DNA from: an uncultured Candidatus Entotheonella sp.
GTDB taxonomy: Bacteria; Tectomicrobia; Entotheonellia; Entotheonellales; Entotheonellaceae
Assembly: GCA_951828535.1 (NCBI GenBank)
Contig: OX639990.1
Coordinates: 297,300 to 361,299, forward strand
Direction: 5' to 3'
Length of the DNA stretch: 64,000 bases
Below, in pieces: positions 25,834 through 34,593 of the stretch. Below the pieces are notes generated by a model. It did no database searches and was not told the origin of the DNA. It worked only from the letters and a program-made list of their open reading frames with translations. The position numbers were made by a program, and so were the translations under genes. Each line of letters opens with the position of its first letter. The stretch's first letter is position 1.

Positions 25834-26388
25834 TCATTCCGAGGTTCGGGTCAGGAAATCGCCCGTGAAGTAGGACATGATGACCAGATCGCGCAGTTCA
25901 CCGTGCTGGTCCTTGGCATGATCCTTGAGAATGGCCTCATGGCGAAAGCCGACCTTCTCGAACATGCCGGTTGCGGAACGCTGATCAACGGTCATTTGCA
26001 CCATGACCTTGTACAGTCCCTCATCGACGGCCTGGGCCAGAATCTCGTTGGTGATGAGACGGCTGAGACCGCTGTGGCGAAATATCCGGTCAACGACGAT
26101 GCGTAATTCACCGATATGCTGTGACCAGCCGTAAAACTGCCGCTCAAGCTCGCCGTCGGCGATAATCCGCCCTTCATACCCTGCCAGCAGGTGCCAGTTC
26201 TGTTCGCTTTCGAGGCCCTCAATCCAGCGCTGCATGGATACCGCGGAAGTGACGTCCTCTCTCAGGTACAGCAGATCTTCTGGGGACAGAGAGCGGTAAA
26301 ACTCCAGGAGGGCCGGGGCATCGTCCGGGGTCATCGGCCACAGTTCGATTTCCATGTCGTTTTGCAGGATAACCGTCTGAGGGTACAC
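25834..26388 (-). CDS. GNAT-family N-acetyltransferase
   Basis: A protein of about 184 residues with a GNAT acyltransferase fold. It starts MEIELWPMTPDDAPALLEFY after a short lead, has GYEGRIIADGELERQFYGW, the strand-4 segment IGELRIVVDRIFRHSGLSRL where the acetyl-CoA pyrophosphate loop is degenerate (RHSGLS), and RSATGMFEKVGFRHEAILKD near the end. The acceptor is unknown. The start is a GTG placed five bases behind AGGAGG, much better than the upstream in-frame starts. It is convergent with argJ and divergent from dut. Confidence 0.76.
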   Translation of the reverse strand: MYPQTVILQNDMEIELWPMTPDDAPALLEFYRSLSPEDLLYLREDVTSAVSMQRWIEGLESEQNWHLLAGYEGRIIADGELERQFYGWSQHIGELRIVVDRIFRHSGLSRLITNEILAQAVDEGLYKVMVQMTVDQRSATGMFEKVGFRHEAILKDHAKDQHGELRDLVIMSYFTGDFLTRTSE

Positions 26389-26531
26389 AACTGCCTCCTG
26401 GACGAATTCCGTGATGGGGCGGGGACAACCTGACGTTGTGTCAGGTTTTGTACCAGGAATTGACTGCCGGGGCAATGCTTGGCATTTCAGACCAGCGGTC
26501 GCCGCTGCAAACCGAATGGCAGGGGACGATC

Positions 26532-26978
26532 ATGGCGACACAGGATACACTCGTTGAGCTTGGCGTGGCGTGTTTGACGACGCGCGCCCGGATGCCGCGG
26601 AAGGGGTACGCTACCGACGCCGGCTTCGATCTGGCAATTCCCCAAGAACACGCACTGCCGCCAGGCGTGGCGCGCCGGATTGACCTGGAGATCGCTTTGC
26701 AAATTCCGCACGGCTGGTGCGGCCAGATTTTCGGACGCAGCTCGGTTTTTCAGCGCGGTTTGTCGGTCCATCCCGGCGTCATTGATGCCGATTACCGTGG
26801 TTCTGTGCAACTGCTGGTCGAGAATCGACGGCGGCAGACCCTGTACGTGGAGGCTGGCGAACGCTTAGCGCAGCTTCTGATTCTGCCTGTGCCGCGGGTT
26901 ACCCTGCATCGTGTTAGCGCCGAAGAGATCGAACCCACCCGTCGGGGGGCGGGCGGTTTTGGGAGCACCGGGCGCTGA
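26532..26978 (+). CDS. dut: Deoxyuridine 5'-triphosphate nucleotidohydrolase (dUTPase)
   Basis: A 148-residue trimeric-type dUTPase. The motifs appear in order: ATDAGFDLAIPQ (motif 1), IFGRSSVFQRGL (motif 2), GVIDADYRGSVQLLVEN (motif 3 with catalytic Asp), RLAQLLILPVP (motif 4) and RGAGGFGSTG (motif 5, the P-loop-like tail). It hydrolyses dUTP to dUMP and pyrophosphate, keeping uracil out of DNA and feeding dTMP synthesis. An AGGGGA site precedes the ATG. A separate double-domain dCTP deaminase is encoded at about 41-42 kb, so this organism has both steps of the dCTP to dUMP route as separate genes. Confidence 0.9.
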   Translation: MATQDTLVELGVACLTTRARMPRKGYATDAGFDLAIPQEHALPPGVARRIDLEIALQIPHGWCGQIFGRSSVFQRGLSVHPGVIDADYRGSVQLLVENRRRQTLYVEAGERLAQLLILPVPRVTLHRVSAEEIEPTRRGAGGFGSTGR

Positions 26979-27074
26979 GCTTGACACTTTTGAAGGACGG
27001 GTCTTACGATACGCGAGTTCGGCCGTCGTCTCCCATAGTCCCCACCATGCAATCGTAACCAAGGAGTCGCGCGT

Positions 27075-28244
27075 ATGAATCTGCCTCCCCTGTCCAAAAT
27101 CAAAGTTATCGATCTCACCCGGGCGCGTGCCGGTCCAACGTGCGTGCGGCACCTCGCCGACATGGGCGCCCAAGTGGTGAAGGTCGAGAATCCCGCCGAG
27201 CACGCCGGCTTGGGGCGGCACCATTTCGACTTCCAGAACCTGCACCGTAACAAACGAAGCCTCACGCTGAACCTCAAGCACGCCAGCGGCGTCAACATTC
27301 TCAAGCGCATGGTGCGGGACGCCGACGTGTTGGTGGAGAACTACCGCCCGGGGGTCAAGCACCGCTTGGGGATCGACTACGAAACCTTCCGTCCGCTCAA
27401 TCCCCGGCTGATCTACGCGAGCATCTCCGGCTTCGGCCAGACCGGGCCCTACGCCAACCGTCCGGGCGTCGACCAGATCGCCCAAGGGCTGGGCGGCCTG
27501 ATGAGCGTGACGGGCCTCCCCGGCAACGGGCCGGTGCGGGTTGGCATTCCCGTGGCCGACCTCACCGCCGGCATGTTCCTGGCCATGGGCGTGCTCACGG
27601 CTTTGTACGAACGCGAGCAGTCCGGTGAGGGACAATGGATTCACACCTCGCTGCTGGAGGCGATGGTGCAAATGCTCGACTTCCAGGCCACCCGTTGGCT
27701 CATCGGCAAGCAAGTCCCGCCGCAGGCCGGCAACAACCACCCGACCGGTGTGCCTACCAACACGTTTCGGGCCAAGGACGGCTATCTGAACATTGCCCCC
27801 GCAGGCCAAGAGCTATATGAGCGTTTCTGCAAGGCGATCGATCGTAACGATCTCTACAACGACGAACGCTTCAACTCCCCGCAACAACGGCAACGGAACC
27901 GGGATGAACTCAACGACATCATCGCCGACTGTCTGAAGGATCGCACCGTTGCGGAATGGGTGGAGCGGATCAACGCCGCCGGCGTCCCCTGTGGGCCGGT
28001 ATACACGATCGACCAGACTTTCGCCGATCAACAGGTACAGCACTTGCAGATCGCCCGAAACGTGTCGCACCCCAAGCTGGGCGGGATCGAGGTTCTGGGA
28101 ACGCCGGTCACCCTGACGCGTACGCCCGGCGGCGTGCGCACACCGACGCCGGAGCAGGGCGAGCACACCTATGACGTGTTGATGGAGCTGGGCTACAGCG
28201 AGACTGAAATTGCCGATTTGCAGGGCGAGGGGGTGGTGGTTTGA
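27075..28244 (+). CDS. CaiB/BaiF family III CoA transferase
   Basis: A 389-residue family III CoA transferase. Typical segments are KVIDLTRARAGPTCVRHLAD, GAQVVKVENP, the RNKRSLTLNLKHASG loop, and YANRPGVDQIAQGLGGLMSV, which carries the catalytic Asp that forms the acyl anhydride. The C-terminal NAAGVPCGPVYTIDQTFADQ is also a family constant. Substrates of this family include carnitine, formate/oxalate and aromatic or bile acids; none can be assigned here. AAGGAG lies about nine bases before the ATG. Neighbours are dut and a J-domain gene, which give no pathway hint. Confidence 0.87.
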   Translation: MNLPPLSKIKVIDLTRARAGPTCVRHLADMGAQVVKVENPAEHAGLGRHHFDFQNLHRNKRSLTLNLKHASGVNILKRMVRDADVLVENYRPGVKHRLGIDYETFRPLNPRLIYASISGFGQTGPYANRPGVDQIAQGLGGLMSVTGLPGNGPVRVGIPVADLTAGMFLAMGVLTALYEREQSGEGQWIHTSLLEAMVQMLDFQATRWLIGKQVPPQAGNNHPTGVPTNTFRAKDGYLNIAPAGQELYERFCKAIDRNDLYNDERFNSPQQRQRNRDELNDIIADCLKDRTVAEWVERINAAGVPCGPVYTIDQTFADQQVQHLQIARNVSHPKLGGIEVLGTPVTLTRTPGGVRTPTPEQGEHTYDVLMELGYSETEIADLQGEGVVV

Positions 28245-28284
28245 GCCGCCGACGATTCCGTCAAGCGGGTGAGGGGGCAGTGGT

Positions 28285-28635
28285 ATGCCTTGGCTGATAC
28301 GCTTGGCCCTTTACAGCCTCATGTTCATGGGCACTTACTGGCTGGTGCGGCGTTTGCGCGCCCGCATGGCGTCGTCTCTCACGGGCGCGTATTCGCAGGC
28401 CAACGGCAACGGTGACGAATCTGCCGAGACGGGTCGGGCCACACCGCTGGATCCGTGGGAGGTGCTGGAACTGGAGCCCGGCGCGTCATTGGAAGAAATT
28501 CAGGCGGCCTACAAAGCCCAGTTGCTCAAATATCATCCGGACCGTGTCAGCCACTTGGGGGACGAGTTTCAGCAACTCGCGCACCGCAAGACGTTAGCCA
28601 TTCGACAAGCCTACACCATCCTGAAAAATCACTGA
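28285..28635 (+). CDS. Membrane-anchored J-domain protein
   Basis: A 116-residue protein. Residues 4-22 form one hydrophobic helix followed by Arg-rich VRRLRARMAS, predicting an inner-membrane anchor. Residues 54-114 form a J-domain: DPWEVLELEPGASLEEIQAA, YKAQLLKYHPDRVSHLGDEF with the HPD motif, and a helix IRQAYTIL. It should stimulate the ATPase of a DnaK-type chaperone at the membrane, like DjlA-class co-chaperones. No DnaK or GrpE gene is nearby. A strong inverted repeat follows the stop codon. Confidence 0.82.
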   Translation: MPWLIRLALYSLMFMGTYWLVRRLRARMASSLTGAYSQANGNGDESAETGRATPLDPWEVLELEPGASLEEIQAAYKAQLLKYHPDRVSHLGDEFQQLAHRKTLAIRQAYTILKNH

Positions 28636-28637
28636 AA

Positions 28638-28678
28638 GTCTTCCCGACGCCGTGTCCGAACGGACGGGCCGGGAAGAC
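28638..28678. other. Inverted repeat between J-domain and zinc-ribbon genes
   Basis: GTCTTCCC (28638-28645) pairs with GGGAAGAC (28671-28678), and an inner GTCCG/CGGAC pair reinforces the hairpin. There is no T-run after it, so it is not a textbook terminator. It may stabilise mRNA ends or attenuate transcription into the next gene. Confidence 0.4.
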
Positions 28679-28706
28679 CTACGTCAGACGACGGGAGAAA
28701 CCCGGC

Positions 28707-29138
28707 GTGGCCATTTTTGTTCACTGCCCACATTGTCATGAGCAGGTGGCAGACATGGCGGACGCCTGCCCGCATTGTGGGGAGGCGTTGCCCATCGGCG
28801 TGGTGCAGGCGCTGTCTTCCGCCCTCGGCGCGCCGCCGCCCCCGACGGCCTTCATGGGTGCTGAGTGGGCGCCGACTCACGTGACCCAGGTTGCCCCGCA
28901 GACCTATGTGGCGCACCACGGCGTCTGGCGTCCCTGGCTGGCGGCGGTGCTGTCGCTCATCTGCGGACTGGGACAGTTTTACAACGGACAATTTGTGAAG
29001 GGCCTTGTCTTGCTTTGCGGGGCCGCTGTCTGGGTTGCGGCCATTGCGGTTCTGCAATCATCTCTGGCCACGATCATCGCGCCCTTGTGGTGGGTGTACG
29101 CCATCGTCGATGCCTACATGGTGGGGCGGCGGGGATGA
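28707..29138 (+). CDS. Zinc-ribbon membrane protein with TM2-like helices
   Basis: A protein of about 143 residues. The N-terminus has a zinc ribbon, HCPHCHEQVADMADACPHCG (CxxC-x10-CxxC), then a proline/alanine-rich linker, and after residue 78 two hydrophobic helices: LAAVLSLICGLGQFYNGQFV and a second ending IIAPLWWVYAIVDAYMVGRR. The GLGQFYNGQ turn and the final DAY are characteristic of TM2-type domains. The function of this protein class is unknown. The start is a GTG with GGGAGA about nine bases upstream, preferred over a far-upstream in-frame start that would overlap the J-domain gene. Confidence 0.76.
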   Translation: MAIFVHCPHCHEQVADMADACPHCGEALPIGVVQALSSALGAPPPPTAFMGAEWAPTHVTQVAPQTYVAHHGVWRPWLAAVLSLICGLGQFYNGQFVKGLVLLCGAAVWVAAIAVLQSSLATIIAPLWWVYAIVDAYMVGRRG

Positions 29139-29142
29139 AAAA

Positions 29143-29174
29143 GCCGAGGCGAGAACCGTCTGCGCTCGCCTCGG
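29143..29174 (-). terminator. Rho-independent terminator, convergent genes
   Basis: CCGAGGCGAG and CTCGCCTCGG form a perfect 10-bp stem around an 11-nt loop. On the minus strand the stem is followed by CTTTTTC, so it is a good terminator for the YceI gene. It lies between two convergent genes and could also stop the plus-strand message weakly. Confidence 0.75.
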
Positions 29175-29199
29175 GCATGCCTAGCACGGATCGGGATGT

Positions 29200-29802
29200 T
29201 TATTCCTCGATCATCTTGATCGCTTCACCGTTCAACTCGATAGACACCTCGTTACTGACAACCAATCCGCCGTTGTCCATCAACCTGGAGTATGAAATGC
29301 CATAATCCTGTCGGTTCAGTTCAAGCCGCGCCTCAAACCCGAGGCGGGTCTTGCCGGCAAATTCGGCGATACCGGTAATGCGAAACGAAATGGCCACCTC
29401 TTTGGAAACGCCGTGCATGGTCAGGATACCGTGCAGAACGGGTATGTCTCCGCCCGCCTCAACGCGAGTGCTCTCGAAGGTAATTTGCGGGTACTTATCG
29501 ACTTCGAAGAAGCTGTCGCTCCGTAAATCCTTGTCGCGTTTCTGATGCGCCGTGTCGATGCTAGCGGCGTTGATGATGCCGCTCATCGAAGACTTCGTGA
29601 CGTCCTCCGCATCGTAAATGATCGTGCCGCTGAAGTCGTTGAAAGTTCCCCTTACCCGGTTGATGAGCAAGTGGTTAATGGTAAAGCCCACGTAGGCATG
29701 GGCGCCGTCCACCACGTAGGTATCGGCACTCCAACCGCTGCCGGCGAAACCCATTGTCAAAACAAGGGCCAGGGCGAACGAAGCACACCGTTTGACAAAC
29801 AC
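29200..29802 (-). CDS. YceI-family periplasmic lipid-binding protein
   Basis: A 200-residue YceI-like protein. The N-terminal VKRCASFALALVLTMGFAGS ending SGWSA is a signal peptide. The lipocalin-like domain follows: TYVVDGAHAYVGFTINHLLI, NRVRGTFNDFSGTIIYDAED, HQKRDKDLRSDSFFEVDKYP and the tail LELNRQDYGISYSRLM. YceI proteins bind polyisoprenoid or other lipophilic molecules in the periplasm. The start is a GTG with GAGGAGGT five bases upstream. A sigma70-like promoter lies 85-115 bp upstream and a terminator follows, so the gene is a single transcription unit. Confidence 0.9.
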   Translation of the reverse strand: MFVKRCASFALALVLTMGFAGSGWSADTYVVDGAHAYVGFTINHLLINRVRGTFNDFSGTIIYDAEDVTKSSMSGIINAASIDTAHQKRDKDLRSDSFFEVDKYPQITFESTRVEAGGDIPVLHGILTMHGVSKEVAISFRITGIAEFAGKTRLGFEARLELNRQDYGISYSRLMDNGGLVVSNEVSIELNGEAIKMIEE

Positions 29803-29886
29803 GTCTTACCTCCTCATTTCGGGGTCGGTTTTGCTGGCCATTGGTCGCAAGCCACTAGCCACTGGTTTTCACGTGCAAGAGACGGC

Positions 29887-29916
29887 ATTATACCGTTGCC
29901 CCGAACCCTGAAACAA
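29887..29916 (-). promoter_or_regulatory. Predicted promoter of the YceI gene
   Basis: The minus strand has a perfect -10 TATAAT (29887-29892) with a -35-like TTGTTT (29911-29916) 18 bp upstream. It is oriented toward the YceI gene, leaving a leader of about 80 nt. Confidence 0.45.
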
Positions 29917-29932
29917 CCGGCGAGACTGTGAC

Positions 29933-30559
29933 ATGAGTGTTTCCTACGAAACCGCCATCGCCCATCTGCGTACCGCCGATCCGGTGTTGGGAAACCTGAT
30001 GGTGCGTTGTGGCCCGTGCACCCTGGAACCGGGCGACACCAACCCGTTTGTCACGCTGTGCCGGGCGATTATTTCCCAGCAATTGAGCGGTCGAGCGGCC
30101 AGTACCATCACGGAGCGACTGGAATCGCTGTTCGACTCCGGCGTCCTGACGCCGGGAGGCCTCCTCGCCACCCCAGACGCCACACTGCGTAGCCTAGGAC
30201 TGTCGCGTCAAAAGCAGGCTTCGCTCAAGGATTTGGCGAGCAAGACCAGCGACGGCAGCCTGCAACTCGCGGCGCTCTCCACGTTGAGCGATGACGAAGT
30301 GACGCGGCAACTGACGCAGGTCAGGGGCATCGGCGTGTGGACGGCGGAAATGTTTCTCATCTTTTCCCTGGGCCGCCTGGATATATTTCCTGTGGGCGAC
30401 CTCGGCATCCGCAAGGCGATTCAGCGTATCTATGGTTACAAGAGGATGCCCGCCATGTCCACCATGCACCGACACGCCCGCAGGTGGGTGCCCTACCGTA
30501 CCATCGCCACGTGGTACCTTTGGGAGAGTTACGATGGCCCCCCGCCCGCTGCGTCTTAG
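29933..30559 (+). CDS. DNA-3-methyladenine glycosylase II (AlkA-like, HhH-GPD)
   Basis: A 208-residue HhH-GPD DNA glycosylase. It has PFVTLCRAIISQQLSGRAAS in the helical core, and the helix-hairpin-helix plus catalytic Asp in VRGIGVWTAEMFLIFSLGRL followed by DIFPVGDLGIRKAI. Members excise alkylated bases such as 3-methyladenine. The short length, lacking the N-terminal AlkA domain, is like yeast MAG1-type and many bacterial short forms. There is no FeS loop, so it is not an EndoIII/MutY-type enzyme. It is divergent from the YceI gene. Confidence 0.86.
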   Translation: MSVSYETAIAHLRTADPVLGNLMVRCGPCTLEPGDTNPFVTLCRAIISQQLSGRAASTITERLESLFDSGVLTPGGLLATPDATLRSLGLSRQKQASLKDLASKTSDGSLQLAALSTLSDDEVTRQLTQVRGIGVWTAEMFLIFSLGRLDIFPVGDLGIRKAIQRIYGYKRMPAMSTMHRHARRWVPYRTIATWYLWESYDGPPPAAS

Positions 30560-30659
30560 CCCCGGCGAAGGGTATAACTCCCCTCTGGCCAGCAGGGGCG
30601 GTGGGACTGTGAGGCGTACGGAAGAAGCGCTATCGAACGGGTGACACAAAGGCAGCAGG

Positions 30660-31517
30660 ATGTCCGGTATTATTCTCGATGGCAAGAAGCTTGCGAGAGA
30701 GATGGAAGCCCAGTTGGCCGAGCGGGTTCGAGGTCTGCTCGCGCAGACCGGCGGCAAGACGCCCACGCTCGCTACCGTCCTGGTCGGGGACGACCCCGCT
30801 TCGGCCGTATACGTTCGCATGAAGCGCAACGCCTGCCGGCGAATTGGCATGCAATCGCGGCGCGTCGAGTTGCCGCAGAAAACCCGCACCGAGGAACTCC
30901 TGGAGGCGATCGGTCGTCTGAATGACGACACGGACGTCCACGGCATCCTGCTTCAACACCCGGTGCCGCCGCAGGTCGACGAGCGGCGCTGCTTCGACGC
31001 CATTCGACCGGACAAGGACGTCGACGGCGTGACCTGCCACGGTTTTGGCCGTATGGCAATGGGGGAGCAGGCATACGGCTCCGCCACACCGGCCGGCATC
31101 ATGCGGCTGCTGGAACACCACGGCATCCGGATCGAGGGCAGGCGGGCGGTTGTGGTGGGGCGCAGCCCCATCCTGGGAAAACCGATGGCCATGATGCTGT
31201 TGAATGACCATGCGACGGTGACCATCTGCCACTCGCGCACAACGCACCTGCCCGACATCGTGCGGCAGGCGGACCTCGTGGTTGGAGCGGTCGGCAAGCC
31301 GCAATTCATCAGGGGCGATTGGATCGCGGAGAGCGCCGTTGTCGTTGACGCCGGCTACCACGAAGGCGGAATCGGGGATATCGAATTGGCCGGCGTGATC
31401 GACCGGTGCGCTGCCTACACCCCTGTTCCCGGCGGCGTCGGTCCGATGACCATCGCCACATTGATGGCCCAGACCCTCACCGCGGCAGAGGCCGCTCTGT
31501 TCGTTGGGGCGACGTAA
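30660..31517 (+). CDS. folD: Bifunctional methylenetetrahydrofolate dehydrogenase/cyclohydrolase
   Basis: A 285-residue FolD. The active-site Tyr and Lys lie in [17 protein letters not shown], the Gln in [10 protein letters not shown], and the Asp in [14 protein letters not shown]. The NADP-binding loop is [20 protein letters not shown], and the C-terminal signature is [16 protein letters not shown]. The usual PCTP reads SATPAG here. FolD interconverts 5,10-methylene-, methenyl- and 10-formyl-tetrahydrofolate in the cytoplasm. Its stop codon overlaps the start of the next gene as TAATG, so a large lipid-related fusion gene is translationally coupled behind it, although no functional link is known. 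Confidence 0.9.
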   Translation: MSGIILDGKKLAREMEAQLAERVRGLLAQTGGKTPTLATVLVGDDPASAVYVRMKRNACRRIGMQSRRVELPQKTRTEELLEAIGRLNDDTDVHGILLQHPVPPQVDERRCFDAIRPDKDVDGVTCHGFGRMAMGEQAYGSATPAGIMRLLEHHGIRIEGRRAVVVGRSPILGKPMAMMLLNDHATVTICHSRTTHLPDIVRQADLVVGAVGKPQFIRGDWIAESAVVVDAGYHEGGIGDIELAGVIDRCAAYTPVPGGVGPMTIATLMAQTLTAAEAALFVGAT

Positions 31518-34342
31518 TGTCCAGCGGCCCGCCGGAATGGCCGGTTGCGGAGCAACCCGTCGAGGTGCTGCTTGGCGTCGTCCGGCAACTCTTGTCCGAA
31601 TTACACCCGCACCGTTCCAATCCTGCCTCGGTTACGCTCGACAGCCTTCTGGACCGCGACCTCGGCCTCGACAGCCTGGAACGCATGGAATTGCTGCACC
31701 GCTTGGAGCAGGCGTTCGGCGTGCATCTGCCGGAACAGGATGTTGCCAATGCCGAAGGCCCGCGCGATCTGTTGCACGCTCTACGCAGGGCCGGCCCCGC
31801 TGCCCGGTCAGAGGACGCGCCGGCGATGTCCGGCCTCGAGCCGCAAACCATTGGGGAAGCGCCAGGCGCGGCCGGCACGCTGATCGACGCTCTGGCATGG
31901 CACGCCAGGCATCATCCCGAACGGCCGCACATCACGTTGGTCGGCGACGGAGACCAAGCCGAATCAATCACCTATGGCGACTTGCAGCGCGCGGCCGAGG
32001 CGGTTGCTGCCGGTCTGCAAGCACGCGGCCTGCAGCCGCAACAAACCGTGGCGTTGATGCTGCCGACGGGCAGGGAATTCTTCGCGGCATTTTTCGGCAT
32101 TCTGCTCGCCGGCGGCATTCCGGTGCCCATCTACCCGCCCGCCCGCCTGGCGCAAATCGAAGATCACCTGCGCCGCCAGATTCGCATTCTCGCCAATGCC
32201 GGCATCGTCGCCCTGATTACGGTTCCGGAAGCGCAATCACTGGTAAGGTTGCTACGCGCGCAAATCGGCAGCCTGCACAGCGTGCCCACGGTCGAGGCTT
32301 TGTCGCAGAGCGGCGAAGGCCTGAATCGTTACCCTGCCCGACCGCATGACATCGCCTTCCTCCAATACACCTCCGGCAGCACCGGCAACCCCAAGGGTGT
32401 GATTCTCACGCACGACAATTTGCTGGCCAATATCCGGGTCATGGGGCAGGTGGTGGACATTCAATCGACGGACGTATTTGTGAGCTGGTTGCCGCTTTAC
32501 CACGACATGGGCCTGATCGGTGCATGGCTCGGCAGCCTGTACTTCGCCTGCCGGCTGGTCCTGATGTCGCCTTTGACGTTTCTGGCGCGCCCGGCGCGTT
32601 GGTTGTGGGCCATCCACAGGCACCGCGGCACCATTTCGGCGGGGCCCAATTTCGCGTACGAGCTGTGCGTCGGCCGCATCGCCGAAGCCGACCTCGAGGG
32701 TCTGGACCTGAGTTCCTGGCGCTACGCCTTTAACGGCGCGGAACCGGTCAGCGCTCACACCATGACCCGTTTCAGCGAGCGCTTTTCGGCTTACGGTTTC
32801 CGACCGCAGGCCATGAAGCCGGTGTACGGCCTGGCCGAGGTCTCCCTTGGTCTCGCCTTCGCGCCGACGGACAGCATCCCGCAAGTGGATCACGTCAACC
32901 GCGAGGCGCTCATGCGCAACGGCCAAGCCGTGCCGGTGGAAGCCGACGACCCCGCCGCGCTGCACGTCGTTGCCAGCGGCCAGCCGTTGCCGGGCTATCA
33001 GATTCGCATTGTCGACGCCATGGGCTACGAAGCGGGCGAGCGCCGGGAAGGCCGGCTCGAATTTCGCGGACCCTCCACCACACAGGGTTATTACCGCAAC
33101 CCCGAAGCGACCAAGAGCCTGTTTAACGGAGACTGGCTGGATTCCGGCGACATGGCATACATTGCCCAAGGGACTGTCTATCTAACGGGCCGCGCCAAGG
33201 ACATGATCATTCGTGCCGGGCGTAACATCTATCCTCAAGAGGTGGAGGAAGCCCTGAACGGGGTGCCGGGCCTGCGTCGCGGGTGCAGCGCCGTCTTCGG
33301 CAGCCCGGACCCCGCTACCGGCACCGAAAGGCTGGTCATACTTTCGGAAACGCGGGAAACGGCACCCACCAAGCTCGAGGAATTGCGTGGCCGGGTCAAT
33401 CGCACCGTTACCGACATGCTGGGCACGCCTCCCGATGACGTTGTGTTGGCCCCGCCCGGCAGCGTCCTAAAGACCTCCAGCGGTAAACTGCGCCGCGGCG
33501 CCAGTCGAGAGCGCTACGAGAAGGGCTTGCTGGGCAGACGGCCGCGCACCGTGTGGTGGCAGTTGACGCGCCTTGCAATGGCCGGCCTGTTATCTCAGCT
33601 ACGCCGCTTCGCCCGGGGCGCGGGGGACATTTTGTATGTCGGATACTTTTGGACCCTCGCCGGTTTGTGCCTGCTCGTTGTTTGGAAACTGCTGGTCATT
33701 ACGCCCAGTCTGTCCTGGCGGCATGGCTTGGCGCGAACCGGTTCCCGCATCATGCGGCGGTTCCTGGGCCTCCCGCTGCGGGTAGAGGGCATTGAACATC
33801 TCAACGGGACGGGTCCTTTCGTGATCGTCGCCAATCACGCCAGCTATCTGGACGGATTTGTTCTGATGTCAATCATTCCGGGTGAGGCGTGCTACGTGGT
33901 CAAGCGCGAACTGGCCGACCAATTCTTTGCGCGGATGCTGCTTGAGCGTCTCGGCGCTGAGTTTGTGGAGCGTTTCGATGTCCAGCGCGGTGCCGAGGAT
34001 ACCGATCGTTTGCTGCGAGTGGCGCGGGAGGGTCGATCCGTTGTCTTTTTTCCCGAGGGCACCCTGACCCGCATGCCGGGTCTGCAGTCTTTCCGCATGG
34101 GGGCCTTTGTGGTCGCAGCGCAGGCCGGGGTGCCGGTCGTGCCTGTGGGCATTCGGGGCACCCGGTCCGTTCTTCGGTCCGACCAATGGTTTCCGCGCCG
34201 CGGTCCCTTGCGGGTTCTGATTGGCGAGCCGATCCCGCCGTCGGGAACTGACTGGGCCGCTGCCGCTGCGCTCCGCGCTGCCACACGGGAACGGGTGCTG
34301 TCGCTGTGCGGGGAGCCGGAACTGGTATCCGGGCAAAATTAA
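31517..34342 (+). CDS. ACP - fatty acyl-AMP ligase - PlsC-type acyltransferase fusion
   Basis: A 941-residue, three-domain protein. Residues 14-95 form an acyl carrier domain with the phosphopantetheine serine in DRDLGLDSLERMELL (Ser53). Residues 115-680 form an adenylating ligase of the FAAL/FadD32 type: LQYTSGSTGNPKGVILTHDN, SWLPLYHDMGLIGAWLGSLY, YFACRLVLMSPLTFL and YLTGRAKDMIIRAGRNIYPQ. Residues 760-920 form an acyltransferase with NHASYLDG (NHxxxxD, about 772) and FPEGTLTR (about 844), after a hydrophobic stretch near residue 710. The logic is activation of a free fatty acid as AMP ester, loading on the built-in ACP, and transfer to a lysophospholipid or glycerol phosphate at the membrane. 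The start ATG overlaps the folD stop. Confidence 0.86.
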   Translation: MSSGPPEWPVAEQPVEVLLGVVRQLLSELHPHRSNPASVTLDSLLDRDLGLDSLERMELLHRLEQAFGVHLPEQDVANAEGPRDLLHALRRAGPAARSEDAPAMSGLEPQTIGEAPGAAGTLIDALAWHARHHPERPHITLVGDGDQAESITYGDLQRAAEAVAAGLQARGLQPQQTVALMLPTGREFFAAFFGILLAGGIPVPIYPPARLAQIEDHLRRQIRILANAGIVALITVPEAQSLVRLLRAQIGSLHSVPTVEALSQSGEGLNRYPARPHDIAFLQYTSGSTGNPKGVILTHDNLLANIRVMGQVVDIQSTDVFVSWLPLYHDMGLIGAWLGSLYFACRLVLMSPLTFLARPARWLWAIHRHRGTISAGPNFAYELCVGRIAEADLEGLDLSSWRYAFNGAEPVSAHTMTRFSERFSAYGFRPQAMKPVYGLAEVSLGLAFAPTDSIPQVDHVNREALMRNGQAVPVEADDPAALHVVASGQPLPGYQIRIVDAMGYEAGERREGRLEFRGPSTTQGYYRNPEATKSLFNGDWLDSGDMAYIAQGTVYLTGRAKDMIIRAGRNIYPQEVEEALNGVPGLRRGCSAVFGSPDPATGTERLVILSETRETAPTKLEELRGRVNRTVTDMLGTPPDDVVLAPPGSVLKTSSGKLRRGASRERYEKGLLGRRPRTVWWQLTRLAMAGLLSQLRRFARGAGDILYVGYFWTLAGLCLLVVWKLLVITPSLSWRHGLARTGSRIMRRFLGLPLRVEGIEHLNGTGPFVIVANHASYLDGFVLMSIIPGEACYVVKRELADQFFARMLLERLGAEFVERFDVQRGAEDTDRLLRVAREGRSVVFFPEGTLTRMPGLQSFRMGAFVVAAQAGVPVVPVGIRGTRSVLRSDQWFPRRGPLRVLIGEPIPPSGTDWAAAAALRAATRERVLSLCGEPELVSGQN

Positions 34343-34369
34343 AGGGATTGCACAATGTGCAATCCCTTT
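34341..34369. terminator. Bidirectional hairpin terminator
   Basis: AAAGGGATTGCAC and GTGCAATCCCTTT form a perfect 13-bp stem with a 3-nt loop, with A-rich and T-rich flanks. It lies immediately behind the acyltransferase fusion gene and just beyond the 3' end of tRNA-Asp on the opposite strand, so it can serve both convergent units. Confidence 0.75.
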
Positions 34370-34378
34370 ACGAATCAA

Positions 34379-34452
<74 letters not shown>

Positions 34453-34462
34453 GAAGATCGGA

Positions 34463-34535
34463 TGGGCGGAACAGGGCTTGAACCTGTGACCTCCGGCTTG
34501 TAAGGCCGATGCTCTCCCAACTGAGCTACCCGCCC
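34463..34535 (-). tRNA. tRNA-Val (TAC)
   Basis: Minus-strand 73-nt cloverleaf: acceptor GGGCGGG pairs with TCCGCCC, D-arm TAGCTCAGTTGGGAGAGC, anticodon loop CTTACAA reads TAC (Val), T-loop region AGGTTCAAGCC. The discriminator is A and CCA is not encoded. It is the first gene of a two-tRNA transcript with tRNA-Asp. Confidence 0.95.
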
Positions 34536-34593
34536 TTCCAGAGTGTGAAGCCGCTGTGCCAAACCCTCCTGATGGGAAACAACAAGAAGCGGT

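Noticed and set aside
30570-30615. CCCCT...AGGGG inverted repeat between the glycosylase and folD genes
   Set aside because: Short stem without a T-run; too weak to call a terminator.
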